A DNA stretch of 64,000 bases, taken from Hymenobacter sp. BRD67 (lineage in GTDB: Bacteria; Bacteroidota; Bacteroidia; Cytophagales; Hymenobacteraceae). Below are positions 19,294-26,766 of this stretch, piece after piece. Numbering within the stretch: the stretch's first letter is position 1; every line of letters begins with the position of its first letter. Location: contig NZ_CP053904.1 in assembly GCF_013256425.1 (NCBI RefSeq), positions 2,170,001-2,234,000 on the forward strand. Direction: 5' to 3'. The notes beneath the pieces were generated by a model. It searched no databases. It was given only the letters and a program-made list of their open reading frames with translations, and was not told the DNA's origin. Both the position numbers and the translations under genes were made by a program.

Positions 19294-20292
19294 ATGTCTG
19301 CCCCTACCACCCTCACCCAGCTTTTTACTGATTTTACTAACCTCCACGTTCTCATCGTCGGCGATGTGATGGTCGATGCCTACGTGTGGGGCCGCGCCAG
19401 CCGGCTTTCGCCCGAAGCTCCGGTGCCCGTCGTAAATGTAGACCGCACCGAAAACCGCCTCGGCGGGGCTGCCAACGTGGCCCTCAACGTGCAGGCGCTC
19501 GGGGCCACGCCGCTGCTCTGCGCCGTGGTGGGCGACGACCAGGGTGGCGACCAGCTGCTCCAGCTGCTGCACACTCACCACCTGCCCGCCGATGGCATTA
19601 TCCGCAGCGCGCACCGGCCTACCACTTTTAAGCAGCGCATTCTGGCCCACGGTCAGCAGCTCGTGCGCATCGACTCGGAAGTTGAAACCGACCTCAATGC
19701 CGAGGAAGCAGCGCAACTACTGGCCGCCTACGACGACCTGCTGCCCCGGGCCGACGTGGTGATTTTTGAGGACTACGACAAGGGCGTACTCAGTGAAAAC
19801 ATTATCAATCAGTGTATTACCCGCGCCCGTCAGCGCAATATTCCGACCGTAGTCGACCCTAAAAAGAAAAATTTCCTGGCCTATCGCCACTGCACCCTCT
19901 TCAAGCCAAACCTGAAAGAATTGCGCGAGGGCCTCAAGCTCGAATTTGGCTCGCCCGATACCGACCGCACTGGCTTCGAAGCCGCCGTTGCCCGGCTGCG
20001 CGAAGTTTTAGAACCCGAAATCGTGCTGGTTACGCTTTCCGAATACGGCATCTTTACCCAGCAAAACGACAAAAAGACGTACCTGCCAGCCCATCTACGC
20101 ACTATTTCCGACGTGTCGGGCGCGGGCGATACAGTCATTAGCATTGCGGCCTGCTGCGTGGCCTTGCGCCAGCCGGCTGCCTTCACGGCCGCGCTGGCTA
20201 ACCTCGGCGGTGGGCTGGTTTGCGAGCAGGTGGGCGTGGTGCCGATTGAGAAACGGCTGCTACTAGCCGAAGCCGAAGCGGCTGGACTGTAG
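19294..20292 (+). CDS. D-glycero-beta-D-manno-heptose 7-phosphate kinase (HldE N-terminal type, RfaE1)
   Basis: The enzyme phosphorylates heptose 7-phosphate at C1 on the way to ADP-heptose for LPS core. The start at 19294 (MSAPTTLTQLFTDF) is preferred because the open frame upstream is repeat sequence. It is 332 residues, the size of the stand-alone kinase half without the nucleotidyltransferase. PfkB-family motifs are IVGDVMVDAYVWG, NRLGGAANVALNVQALGA, the VVDPKKKNF block and the anion-hole/base motif DVSGAGDTVIS. The stop codon lies in a small palindrome. The cytidylyltransferase half is not in this window. Confidence 0.92.
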   Translation: MSAPTTLTQLFTDFTNLHVLIVGDVMVDAYVWGRASRLSPEAPVPVVNVDRTENRLGGAANVALNVQALGATPLLCAVVGDDQGGDQLLQLLHTHHLPADGIIRSAHRPTTFKQRILAHGQQLVRIDSEVETDLNAEEAAQLLAAYDDLLPRADVVIFEDYDKGVLSENIINQCITRARQRNIPTVVDPKKKNFLAYRHCTLFKPNLKELREGLKLEFGSPDTDRTGFEAAVARLREVLEPEIVLVTLSEYGIFTQQNDKKTYLPAHLRTISDVSGAGDTVISIAACCVALRQPAAFTAALANLGGGLVCEQVGVVPIEKRLLLAEAEAAGL

Positions 20293-20317
20293 CGCGGACT
20301 CTGCGAGCCCGCGCTAC
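20289..20317. repeat. Small REP-like palindrome at the end of the heptose kinase gene
   Basis: GTAGCGCGG-CTC pairs with GAG-CCGCGCTAC with one unpaired base on each side. It contains the TAG stop of the upstream gene. Confidence 0.7.
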
Positions 20318-20321
20318 AAAC

Positions 20322-20520
20322 CTACGTCTTTTTAAAAAGCGGTTTTTAGCGTTACCACCGGCGCGGCCCTCAATCTCGGTGAGTGAGTTGGTAAGACGGA
20401 TATTTTTGACCAGCGTACCGCGCTTGATTGTTTGCGACGAGCCTTTTACTTTAAGTTCTTTGCTGAAGGTGACTGCTTCGCCTTCGGTGAGTAGGGTACC
20501 GTTGCTGTTTTTTTACGTCT
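20322..20520 (-). pseudogene. Remnant of a PhnA/YjdM-type protein (C-terminal part only)
   Basis: Reading the minus strand gives NSNGTLLTEGEAVTF, SKELKVKGSSQTIKRGT and LVKNIRLTNSLTEIEGRAGG. This matches the C-terminal SH3-like domain of PhnA/YjdM proteins (usual pattern KDSNG...GDSVTLIKDLKVKG...KRGT.VKNIRL). No start codon or zinc-ribbon half is present upstream. The A7 run at 20510-20516 puts a stop just before the conserved part, and at least two more single-base gaps are needed to reach the normal lysine-rich end. It is therefore a decayed fragment and not a simple one-base error. Confidence 0.6.
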
Positions 20521-20536
20521 ATTAGAAATAAGGGGT

Positions 20537-21187
20537 TTAGGATTTGTAAACATTGCCCTCAGCATAGAGGTCAAAATCAATTTCAAGATTCAACGCGGCC
20601 ATGCGCTGGATACATTCTTTATCCAGATTCAAACCACCAAGCATGGTGTTGCCGTTGTGAAAAACGGAAATAACACGCAGGTATCCTTCCGCTTGGTCGA
20701 CAAGGGCACGTACCCCTGAGAATTCTTGCTCCAGAAAAGAGAGCAGGTACTTAAGCCGAACTTTGAAACCTCCAGGTTCGGGACAAGGCTCAAATTCGAC
20801 GTAGCTGTAGTTAAAGGTTCCAAATTTTCGTCGGTCACCTTTGTTATATGTTTCCGTTGGCTTCAGCGTCGTTAGGGCCGCAAGCTGCTGAGCGTTTAAG
20901 GTTTCAGAGGTGACATGGAAGGAAATTCGATTCCATTCCTGAACATAGACGTTAGCTACGCTTAAGGTAGATGAAGCTGTCGAAATGGAAACCACCAGAT
21001 AAAACCTCTCGCCTTCAATGGCGAAGAATATGGCAGTTAAGTTGTTGGAAGAGTTTGTGAAGCCTGCAATTTTAGGCCTTCCCTCTTCCAAAGCTACAGA
21101 GTGGATTTCCAGAAATTGCTTCGTTACGCCGAAAGTTGGGCTATTGATTTCGGCAATGGCAGCCGAAATTATTTGAGTGTTTTCCAC
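20537..21187 (-). CDS. Hypothetical protein of unknown family, lower-GC gene
   Basis: The protein is 216 residues and cytoplasmic, with no signal peptide. The sequence alternates predicted strands (RFYLVVSISTASSTLSVANV, FNYSYVEFEP) and ends LEIDFDLYAEGNVYKS. I do not recognise the family. Base and codon use are visibly more AT-rich than in hemE next to it, which suggests transfer. It starts 4 bp after the hemE stop and may be read from the same transcript. The decayed phnA fragment follows immediately, so the segment 20300-21190 looks like a patch of foreign or rearranged DNA. Confidence 0.65.
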   Translation of the reverse strand: MENTQIISAAIAEINSPTFGVTKQFLEIHSVALEEGRPKIAGFTNSSNNLTAIFFAIEGERFYLVVSISTASSTLSVANVYVQEWNRISFHVTSETLNAQQLAALTTLKPTETYNKGDRRKFGTFNYSYVEFEPCPEPGGFKVRLKYLLSFLEQEFSGVRALVDQAEGYLRVISVFHNGNTMLGGLNLDKECIQRMAALNLEIDFDLYAEGNVYKS

Positions 21188-21191
21188 CTGC

Positions 21192-22223
21192 TTAATTCGC
21201 TCCCTGCCAACCCTTCACCGTTTCCACGAAAACCTTCACGTTATCCGGATTAGTATCCGGGTACACACCGTGGCCGAGGTTGGCGATATGCGGGCCGCCG
21301 GCAAACTCGCGGAGCATGGCTTCGGTAGCGGCTTTCACCTGGGCGGGCGTGCCGTAGAGGGCGCAGGGGTCGAGGTTGCCTTGCAGGGTTTTGCCGGGCG
21401 CCTGCTGGCGCGCCTGGGCCGGCGACTGGTTCCAGTCGAGCCCGATGGTGCGGCAGGGCGACTTGGCGAAGTCTTCCACGGCCCACCACGCACCCTTGGC
21501 AAACACCGTAACGGGCACCAGCGGTGAGAGCGCCGCGCTGATGCGGTTGATGTAGGCCGTCGAAAACTCGGCGTAGTGCGCAGGCGGCAAAATACCGGCC
21601 CAGGAGTCGAATACCTGCACAATATCGGCCCCGGCCGCCACCTGCGCCTGCAGGTAGGCGATGGTCGTGACCGTGATTTTTTCCAGCAGCTGGTGGGCCA
21701 GCGCGGGCTCCTGATACAGCAGGCGGCGGGCCTTGCTGAAGGTTTTGGAGCCGTGGCCTTCTACCATATAGGCCAGAATGGTCCAGGGCGCGCCGGCAAA
21801 GCCGATGAGCGGCACCCGGCCGGCCAGCTCGCGCTTGGTGATGCGCATGGCTTCGAGCACGTAGCCCAGATGCTCTTCGGGGTCGGCCACACGCAGCCTG
21901 GCCACGTCGGCCGCACTTTTTACTACTTCGGGAAAGAGCGGGCCGCGGGCCTCAATCATTTCGTAGGTGAGGCCCATCGCCTCGGGCACTACCAGGATAT
22001 CGGAAAAGATAATAGCCGCGTCGACGCCGAGCGCCTCGACGGGCTGAATGGTAACCTCGGCTGCCAGCGCGGGCGTCTCGACCAGCTCCTTGAAGCCGGA
22101 GAGCCGGCCGCGCAGCGCGCGATACTCGGGCAGAATACGGCCAGCCTGGCGCATAAGCCAGACGGGAGTGCGTTCGGTGGTTTCGCCCTTGGCGGCGCGC
22201 AGGAGGAGGTCGTTTTGGAGCAT
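21192..22223 (-). CDS. hemE: Uroporphyrinogen decarboxylase
   Basis: The enzyme converts uroporphyrinogen III to coproporphyrinogen III in haem synthesis. It is 343 residues, full length. Motifs are [17 protein letters not shown] with substrate-binding Arg residues, [14 protein letters not shown] with the catalytic Asp, [17 protein letters not shown], and the C-terminal [10 protein letters not shown] and [13 protein letters not shown] block ([17 protein letters not shown]). No other haem gene is adjacent. Confidence 0.97.
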   Translation of the reverse strand: MLQNDLLLRAAKGETTERTPVWLMRQAGRILPEYRALRGRLSGFKELVETPALAAEVTIQPVEALGVDAAIIFSDILVVPEAMGLTYEMIEARGPLFPEVVKSAADVARLRVADPEEHLGYVLEAMRITKRELAGRVPLIGFAGAPWTILAYMVEGHGSKTFSKARRLLYQEPALAHQLLEKITVTTIAYLQAQVAAGADIVQVFDSWAGILPPAHYAEFSTAYINRISAALSPLVPVTVFAKGAWWAVEDFAKSPCRTIGLDWNQSPAQARQQAPGKTLQGNLDPCALYGTPAQVKAATEAMLREFAGGPHIANLGHGVYPDTNPDNVKVFVETVKGWQGAN

Positions 22224-22285
22224 AGGGCACTAAAAAAGCCCCGGTACGCAGCCGGAAGCTTTACAGGGCCACAAAGGTAACAGCG

Positions 22286-22480
22286 CTAGCGGCCCTGCAC
22301 GGCCCGCAGTAATTCCTGCTGCCGGCGGCGGGCGCGGTCCTCGTTTAGCGAAGCCACGCCCCAGATGGCCGCCGGAATCCAGCCGATAACTGTTAAATGC
22401 AGCAAAAAGCAAACTATTGCCTTGACAATATGCCCATTAAGCAACATCGAGAGGCTGGGAAAGAGGATGGCGAGCAGCAT
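22286..22480 (-). CDS. YqaE/Pmp3-family small membrane protein
   Basis: The protein is 64 residues if started at 22480 (MLLAILFPSLSMLLNG), which matches the family N-terminus; a TTG at 22519 directly after the upstream stop would add 13 residues. Two membrane helices are seen: AILFPSLSMLL and AIVCFLLHLTVIGWIPAAIWGV. The order (I/L)LFPPL...GxxxKAI...LxGWIPAxI is the Pmp3/YqaE pattern. Relatives affect membrane potential and salt stress in yeast and plants; the bacterial role is uncertain. The charged tail DRARRRQQELLRAV is cytoplasmic. Confidence 0.8.
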   Translation of the reverse strand: MLLAILFPSLSMLLNGHIVKAIVCFLLHLTVIGWIPAAIWGVASLNEDRARRRQQELLRAVQGR

Positions 22481-22519
22481 AAGCCGGCAAAGCAGGTGAT
22501 AAGGAGGCCAAGCTACCAA

Positions 22520-23038
22520 TCAAAAGCTTATTTTCAGCCGATTTGGCGCCCACGGGCTACGTAAGGGGCGGCTGGGTAGCCTTTGGCCGTGCGTAGGAGT
22601 CACGCGCGGGCAATGCTTGGTGAGCAGCCAGGTGCAAGCCGACGCCACATCAGGAAAGGCCTCCAGCTCCATATCTGTCTTGGCCAGTGCCAGGGTCATA
22701 TTCACTGAGCGCCAGCTCTCATGAGTGGGTCCGTATACCCAGGCCAAATAGTGCAGGCCCGCCGCTTGCAGCCGGGGAAGCAGGTAGTCCATCACCCACA
22801 CGCTGCCCTGCTCTATCCAGGGTACCGTCACGTTGGTATTGTCATTTAGAATTTTGCAGCTCCCCACGGCGCGCAAAAAAATGACCATCTGCTCGCAGCC
22901 CTGCTGCACTGTATCCTGGTTTTGCGGGCCGCGCCAATCGGTATATAGCCAGTTCCTTTCCGTATCGTAGCCGATGATGAGCGAAGGCCAGGATAGTAGT
23001 AACACGTAGGGCAGCATAGTACGGGGCTTATGCAGCAT
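22520..23038 (-). CDS. Hypothetical protein resembling SpoIIAA/STAS-like single-domain proteins
   Basis: The protein is 172 residues. The core IIGYDTERNWLYTDWRGPQ, CKILNDNTNVTVPW, LQAAGLHYLAWVYG and AFPDVASACTWLL resembles a family of small STAS-like proteins common in Hymenobacter-type genomes, recognised from memory and not by search. The last 30 residues (from about VTPTHGQRL) are Arg/Pro-rich and do not continue the fold, which may mean a frameshifted or degenerate tail. No signal peptide is confident. It may be translationally linked to the small membrane gene after it. Confidence 0.6.
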   Translation of the reverse strand: MLHKPRTMLPYVLLLSWPSLIIGYDTERNWLYTDWRGPQNQDTVQQGCEQMVIFLRAVGSCKILNDNTNVTVPWIEQGSVWVMDYLLPRLQAAGLHYLAWVYGPTHESWRSVNMTLALAKTDMELEAFPDVASACTWLLTKHCPRVTPTHGQRLPSRPLRSPWAPNRLKISF

Positions 23039-23113
23039 TAAATCAGCGGGCAGCAGAGTAAGTGTACTGAAACTAAAGTAAATAAGTTTTCGGGGTATGT
23101 ATCCGTCACTACT

Positions 23114-23152
23114 CTGCCAGCATAGCGCAAGTGACGTGCGCTATGCTGGCAG
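23114..23152. repeat. Perfect 16-bp inverted repeat in a non-coding stretch
   Basis: CTGCCAGCATAGCGCA and TGCGCTATGCTGGCAG form a perfect stem with the 7-base loop AGTGACG. GTTTTGAT follows on the plus strand. It could be a weak terminator or a REP element. Apart from this hairpin, the terminators and the tRNAs, I see no supported gene in 23039-23677. Confidence 0.8.
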
Positions 23153-23519
23153 GTTTTGATACGCTCCGGCAGCCTTATCTGGCTGTAGCTACGGCCAGTC
23201 GATTAGTGCCTGAGTAGCTATTTCAGACAAGGTGCGGCAGCAGAGCGATAGTTTATGTTCTTGGCGGCTTACTTATTTGCTATGCTGATTTTTATAATAA
23301 AGAGGCTTTCAATCATCGTTTAAACAGCTTCGATAATGAAAAAATGGGTTGCAAATTGAATTTTTACAAGCAAAAGCTCCCGGACAAGGTTTGCATTTTA
23401 TATTTTTCCTGGTCACAACATTTGCACAAATGCGCCAGCCTCCTTTTCTTTGCTGCCGCACACTTACCTCTAACCGGCTATGAGCATCCAACCGGTTCCT
23501 TTTCCAAACCAGCTTGCTT

Positions 23520-23545
23520 AAGAGCCCCACCACCGTGGGGCTCTT
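23520..23545. terminator. Strong GC hairpin, possible terminator of an unidentified transcript
   Basis: AAGAGCCCCAC pairs perfectly with GTGGGGCTCTT around the loop CACC. The T tract after it is short (CTCTTTGCTT). No gene on either strand obviously ends here, apart from a 13-codon open frame that stops at 23521. Confidence 0.5.
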
Positions 23546-23639
23546 TGCTTATCAACCCTGCCCGGCGGCTAGTCGTGGGGCGGCATTTTGCCGGCCCGGC
23601 CCCGGACAGGCAGCTGCCGCCAGTGACTCGCAAAAGAAA

Positions 23640-23668
23640 AGCCCCTTAGCGTGAGGCTAAGGGGCTGC
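23640..23668 (-). terminator. Terminator of the downstream tRNA-Lys gene
   Basis: On the minus strand CAGCCCCTTAGCC pairs with GGCTAAGGGGCT (shared stem AGCCCCTTAGC) and TTTTCTTTT follows. It lies 10-38 bases after the 3' end of the tRNA. Confidence 0.8.
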
Positions 23669-23677
23669 TGCACATTG

Positions 23678-23750
23678 TGGCTCCGCTGGGATTCGAACCC
23701 AGGACCCGTACATTAAAAGTGTACTGCTCTACCAGCTGAGCTACAGAACC
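23678..23750 (-). tRNA. tRNA-Lys (anticodon TTT), copy 2
   Basis: This is a 73-base cloverleaf read on the minus strand, beginning GGTTCTGTAGCTCAGCTGGT. The acceptor stem GGTTCTG/CGGAGCC contains two G-U pairs. The anticodon loop is CTTTTAA and the T arm GGGTTCGAATCCC. The CCA end is not encoded. It is identical to the copy at 23815-23887. Confidence 0.96.
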
Positions 23751-23783
23751 AATTATTTTTACGTAGTGCTTTTGTGATAAAAA

Positions 23784-23809
23784 ATCCCTCTCAGCACTAC
23801 CGAGAGGGA
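23784..23809 (-). terminator. Terminator between the two tRNA-Lys genes
   Basis: On the minus strand TCCCTCTC pairs with GAGAGGGA, followed by TTTTTTAT. Each tRNA copy therefore has its own terminator. Confidence 0.8.
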
Positions 23810-23814
23810 CCTAG

Positions 23815-23887
23815 TGGCTCCGCTGGGATTCGAACCCAGGACCCGTACATTAAAAGTGTACTGCTCTACCAGCTGAGCTACAGAACC
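23815..23887 (-). tRNA. tRNA-Lys (anticodon TTT), copy 1
   Basis: This is identical in all 73 bases to the copy at 23678-23750 and has the same anticodon loop CTTTTAA. The duplication covers only the tRNA; the spacer and terminators differ. Confidence 0.96.
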
Positions 23888-23894
23888 AATATCT

Positions 23895-24740
23895 TTGCGT
23901 TACAATGGCGGTGCATTACCGTTTTTGTGGGTGCAAAAGTACGGCGACATTTTGAATCTGACAACCCCAGCGCAAAAAGAAACTACTTCCGCGCCTTGGC
24001 TAAGGCGGCTGCTCCTGCTTAGTCAGTTGCCTTTCTGGACATTGGCAGCGGCACATGGGCAAATAAATTTTTCGGCCGGCCTGGGAACTAACCCTTCTCC
24101 CGCGCTTCGCAAAGCAGATTCTTTGTTTGCAGCCGGCCAGTACACGGCGGCTTTGCCGCACTACCGGGCCCAGATATGGCAGCAGCAGCAGGTATCGCCC
24201 CGCTTGTTGCTGCGAATGGCCTACGCCCAGCATCAGGCGGGTCACTACGCAGCGGAGATGCTGTACCTAAACCTGGCCCAGGCCCGGCAGCCCCGTATCG
24301 GCACCTGGCGGCAGCTGGTGGCGTTAGCGCAGCGGCTACGCCTGGTGGGCTACCCTGGTACCTGGCAGCAGGAGCTGCGGGTGCAGGCCCAGCGCTACTA
24401 CTACCCTGGCCTGCAAGGACTGCTGAGCGGGGCAGTACTAGCGGCTATCATCCTGCTAGTGCGAGGGCAGCGCACGCGGCGCGGGGCCTGGCTGAGCTAT
24501 GGCGCCTATCTGCTCGGTACGGGCGCCTACCTGGTGCTCCTGCGGCCCGAGCCCGTGGGGGTGGTTACGCATGCGGCCTCGGCCCTGATGGCCGGCCCCA
24601 GCGCGGGAACGGCCTGGCTAAGCACCGCAGCCCCCGGCGACCGCCTGCCCGTGCTGGGCCACGAAGACATCTGGCTGCGCGTGCGCTGGCAGGAACGCGT
24701 GGCCTACCTGCGGGCGGCCGACGTGCTGGTGATAGAATAG
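23895..24740 (+). CDS. Secreted TPR/SH3-like protein with a transmembrane segment (BatE-like)
   Basis: The protein is up to 281 residues. A signal-like segment LRRLLLLSQLPFWTLAAAHG is at about 36-55, so a later start such as the TTG at 23952 may be the real one; the first ATG lies only 8 bases from a tRNA gene. TPR-like helices follow (ALRKADSLFAAGQYTAALPHY, then LLLRMAYAQHQAGHYAAEML). Two membrane segments are at about 178-215, and a C-terminal SH3-like domain ends RVRWQERVAYLRAADVLVIE. The layout resembles BatE-type aerotolerance proteins in Bacteroidota, but no bat genes are adjacent. The stop codon lies in a palindrome. Confidence 0.7.
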   Translation: MRYNGGALPFLWVQKYGDILNLTTPAQKETTSAPWLRRLLLLSQLPFWTLAAAHGQINFSAGLGTNPSPALRKADSLFAAGQYTAALPHYRAQIWQQQQVSPRLLLRMAYAQHQAGHYAAEMLYLNLAQARQPRIGTWRQLVALAQRLRLVGYPGTWQQELRVQAQRYYYPGLQGLLSGAVLAAIILLVRGQRTRRGAWLSYGAYLLGTGAYLVLLRPEPVGVVTHAASALMAGPSAGTAWLSTAAPGDRLPVLGHEDIWLRVRWQERVAYLRAADVLVIE

Positions 24741-24787
24741 GTAATGGGTAATACTGCTCTGGCTTAGAGCAGTATTACCCATTACCT
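24739..24787. repeat. Perfect 22-bp inverted repeat holding the stop codons of both flanking genes
   Basis: Arms 24739-24760 and 24766-24787 (AGGTAATGGGTAATACTGCT onwards) are perfect reverse complements with the loop GGCTT. The TAG of the upstream gene and the TAA of the porin fragment fall in its arms. It may act as a two-way terminator although it has no T tract. Confidence 0.9.
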
Positions 24788-25602
24788 GCTAACCTGGTCT
24801 TTGAGCTGGTAAGAGAAGTAGACCTGATACTGCGGCTTGGGCGGCGTAAGCGCAAACGAGGCGTTGGGGCCGGGAGTAGTCACGTAGCCGACGGCCTTCT
24901 GATAAGTCATGGGGTCAGTCAGGGCCACGCGGTAGTCGAGCTTGCCGAGCTTACCCTTGAGGTACATACTCAGCTTGCGGCCAAACTGGTCGTTTACATC
25001 GTTGGTAGTTTCTTCAACGCCCGGCAGGTCGAGGCCCATGATGGCACCCGCCGACGAGGACGCGAAGCGCGTCAGGCCGTTCCAGGCCCCGAGGCCGGCG
25101 CCAAACGAGAGCCTGTTTTTCACGAGGGCGTATTCGGCCACGGCATCGTGCAGAAAAAAGCCGCCGGTGCCGCTGTGGTTTGGCCCCGGTGTGCCGCCGC
25201 TTTTGCGGTCCGAGTCGTAGGTGAAGTTATTTATCCCAATCTGCGAATAGATAAAGACGCGATCAGTCAGCTGGCCGTACATCTGAATGCGGAAGCGCCG
25301 GATGCCGATGTCGTAGGTGCTGGGCTTGTCGTAGCCGCCCACCTGGGTACCGGGGTTGCCCTGGTTGTAGCGCATCCACACCTGGTTGAGCAGCGTTATC
25401 TTAAAATAGTGACTGGCGTCGGCATTGAGCGGCAGCTGCCATCTTTCAGGTAAAAATTGGGCGCCGCCGGGGGCTGCGGCTGGTTAACTGCCTGGTTGGC
25501 ATGCGTTTGGGCGGACTGCTGCATAGTAGTAGCCTGGGCTAAAGCCAACCCAGGAAGGGCTAGTACCGTGCCAAAAAAGACTGGTGCTAGAAATCGCTTC
25601 AT
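24782..25602 (-). pseudogene. Phosphate-selective porin O/P-type outer-membrane protein, frameshifted and C-terminally truncated
   Basis: A signal peptide (MKRFLAPVFFGTVLALPGLA) is followed by a beta-barrel N-terminal half: YFKITLLNQVWMRYNQGN, IGIRRFRIQMYGQLTDRVFI, FFLHDAVAEY and LSFGAGLGAWNGLTRF. This is the OprO/P-like porin pattern. One A is missing near 25437 (restoring DGKLPLNAD), giving 273 residues. The protein stops at YQLKDQ plus three residues inside the palindrome at 24739-24787, whereas relatives usually continue for another 100 residues or more and end in a membrane strand. It is therefore likely non-functional. Confidence 0.7.
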
Positions 25603-25628
25603 GCGTAGTAAGGGAAAAGGGCAGGAAT

Positions 25629-25671
25629 AAAAAACCCGACTTCCTGCACCCTCTCAGGCACAAAAAGTCGG
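25629..25671 (-). terminator. Terminator between the SDR gene and the porin gene
   Basis: On the minus strand CCGACTT pairs with AAGTCGG around a 22-base loop, followed by GTTTTTTATT. It ends the SDR transcript before the porin start. Confidence 0.65.
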
Positions 25672-25723
25672 CAGTAAACCAACCGGGGCCGTAAAAGTTG
25701 AAGGAGAGACCTTATCGGCCTGA

Positions 25724-26524
25724 TTAAAAATCACCCTCCTCTTTACGAAAATTGGCCAGCACAAGCTTGTCGGTAAGGCCGGGGAGCCATTTATTTAAGA
25801 ACACCGTGAGCTTGCCCTGGCCAGTGAGCACCAGGGTGCGGCGGCGCTGCGCTACAGCCAGGCGCAGGTGGCGGGCCACTTCCTCGCTGGTCATCATCTT
25901 GCCTTCGTCGCGCGGGGTGTCGTTCTGGGTTTGGCCATTGGCAAGCAGGGCCGTGTGGCGAATATTAGACGCCGTGAAGCCGGGCGCGGCCGTGAGCACG
26001 TTGACGCCCTGGGGCAGCAGCTCGGTGCGCAGGGCCTCGAGAAAGCCGTTCATGGCAAACTTGGAAGCCGAGTACCCGGTGCGGCCCGGTAGCCCCCGAA
26101 AACCGGCAATACTGCTGATACCCACGATGGTACCCTTACTGGCCAGCAAGTGCGGCAGCGCAGCCTTGGTGGTATAAACGGTGCCAAAAAAGTTGGTTTG
26201 CATGAGCTGCTCCAGCACTTTTACCTCCACATCCGCAAACTTGGCGCGCATGCTGAGGCCAGCGTTGTTGATGAGCACGTCGAGCCGACCAAAGGCGGCG
26301 ACTGTTTCGGCCACGGCGTGGGTGGCGGCCGCCAGGTCGCCCACATCGGCCTGCACGGTCCGGTGCGCAATGCCGGCCGCCGTCAGCTCGGCCGCGGTAG
26401 CGGCCAACCGCGCCGCGTCGCGGCCCGTGATGACCACGCTGCTGCCGGCCCGGCCAAACTCCAGGGCGCAGGCCCGGCCAATGCCCGAGGTGCCGCCAGT
26501 GATGAGAACAACAGTATTTTTCAT
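25724..26524 (-). CDS. Short-chain dehydrogenase/reductase (SDR) family oxidoreductase
   Basis: This is a 266-residue classical SDR. The nucleotide-binding motif TGGTSGIG is at 10-17, followed by the GRDAARL segment suggesting NADP(H). NNAG is at about 87-90, the catalytic Ser is in VGISSIAGFRG, and Tyr/Lys are in TGYSASKFAM. The C-terminal LTVFLNKWLPGLTDKLVLANF resembles dehydrogenases that act near membranes. The substrate is unknown. Confidence 0.92.
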   Translation of the reverse strand: MKNTVVLITGGTSGIGRACALEFGRAGSSVVITGRDAARLAATAAELTAAGIAHRTVQADVGDLAAATHAVAETVAAFGRLDVLINNAGLSMRAKFADVEVKVLEQLMQTNFFGTVYTTKAALPHLLASKGTIVGISSIAGFRGLPGRTGYSASKFAMNGFLEALRTELLPQGVNVLTAAPGFTASNIRHTALLANGQTQNDTPRDEGKMMTSEEVARHLRLAVAQRRRTLVLTGQGKLTVFLNKWLPGLTDKLVLANFRKEEGDF

Positions 26525-26766
26525 ATATAGTAAATAATTTATTTAATAACTATCAAATTTGCGTTCGCGGGCCACAAACCTACGGCACCGGGCGGGGCGG
26601 GCAGCGGCCGCCGGATAAATTTCAGAGGTAGCGGCTTATTGCCCGATTTTTCCCACTTTAGCCCCTTAAACCACCGGCTTTGTCTTTACCTTTAGGCGCT
26701 ATAATCCGGAAGTGGCTGCTTGGCTTGCTTTTACGCTTTTTCCCTGCCTGTTATCTCTACTACTGC

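Noticed and set aside
23344..23649. A 101-codon plus-strand frame in the non-coding stretch
   Set aside because: It runs through two hairpins, has no domain and mixed composition, and lacks a supported start. It is treated as chance.
23895..23950. The first ATG near the tRNA as a secure start for the TPR/SH3 gene
   Set aside because: It would place the signal segment at residue 36 and leave almost no room for a promoter. The start is left uncertain.
25629..25671. A CTGAGAGGGT stretch before the porin gene as a possible riboswitch (TPP-like)
   Set aside because: The other conserved TPP elements are absent. A simple terminator stem followed by T residues explains the segment.
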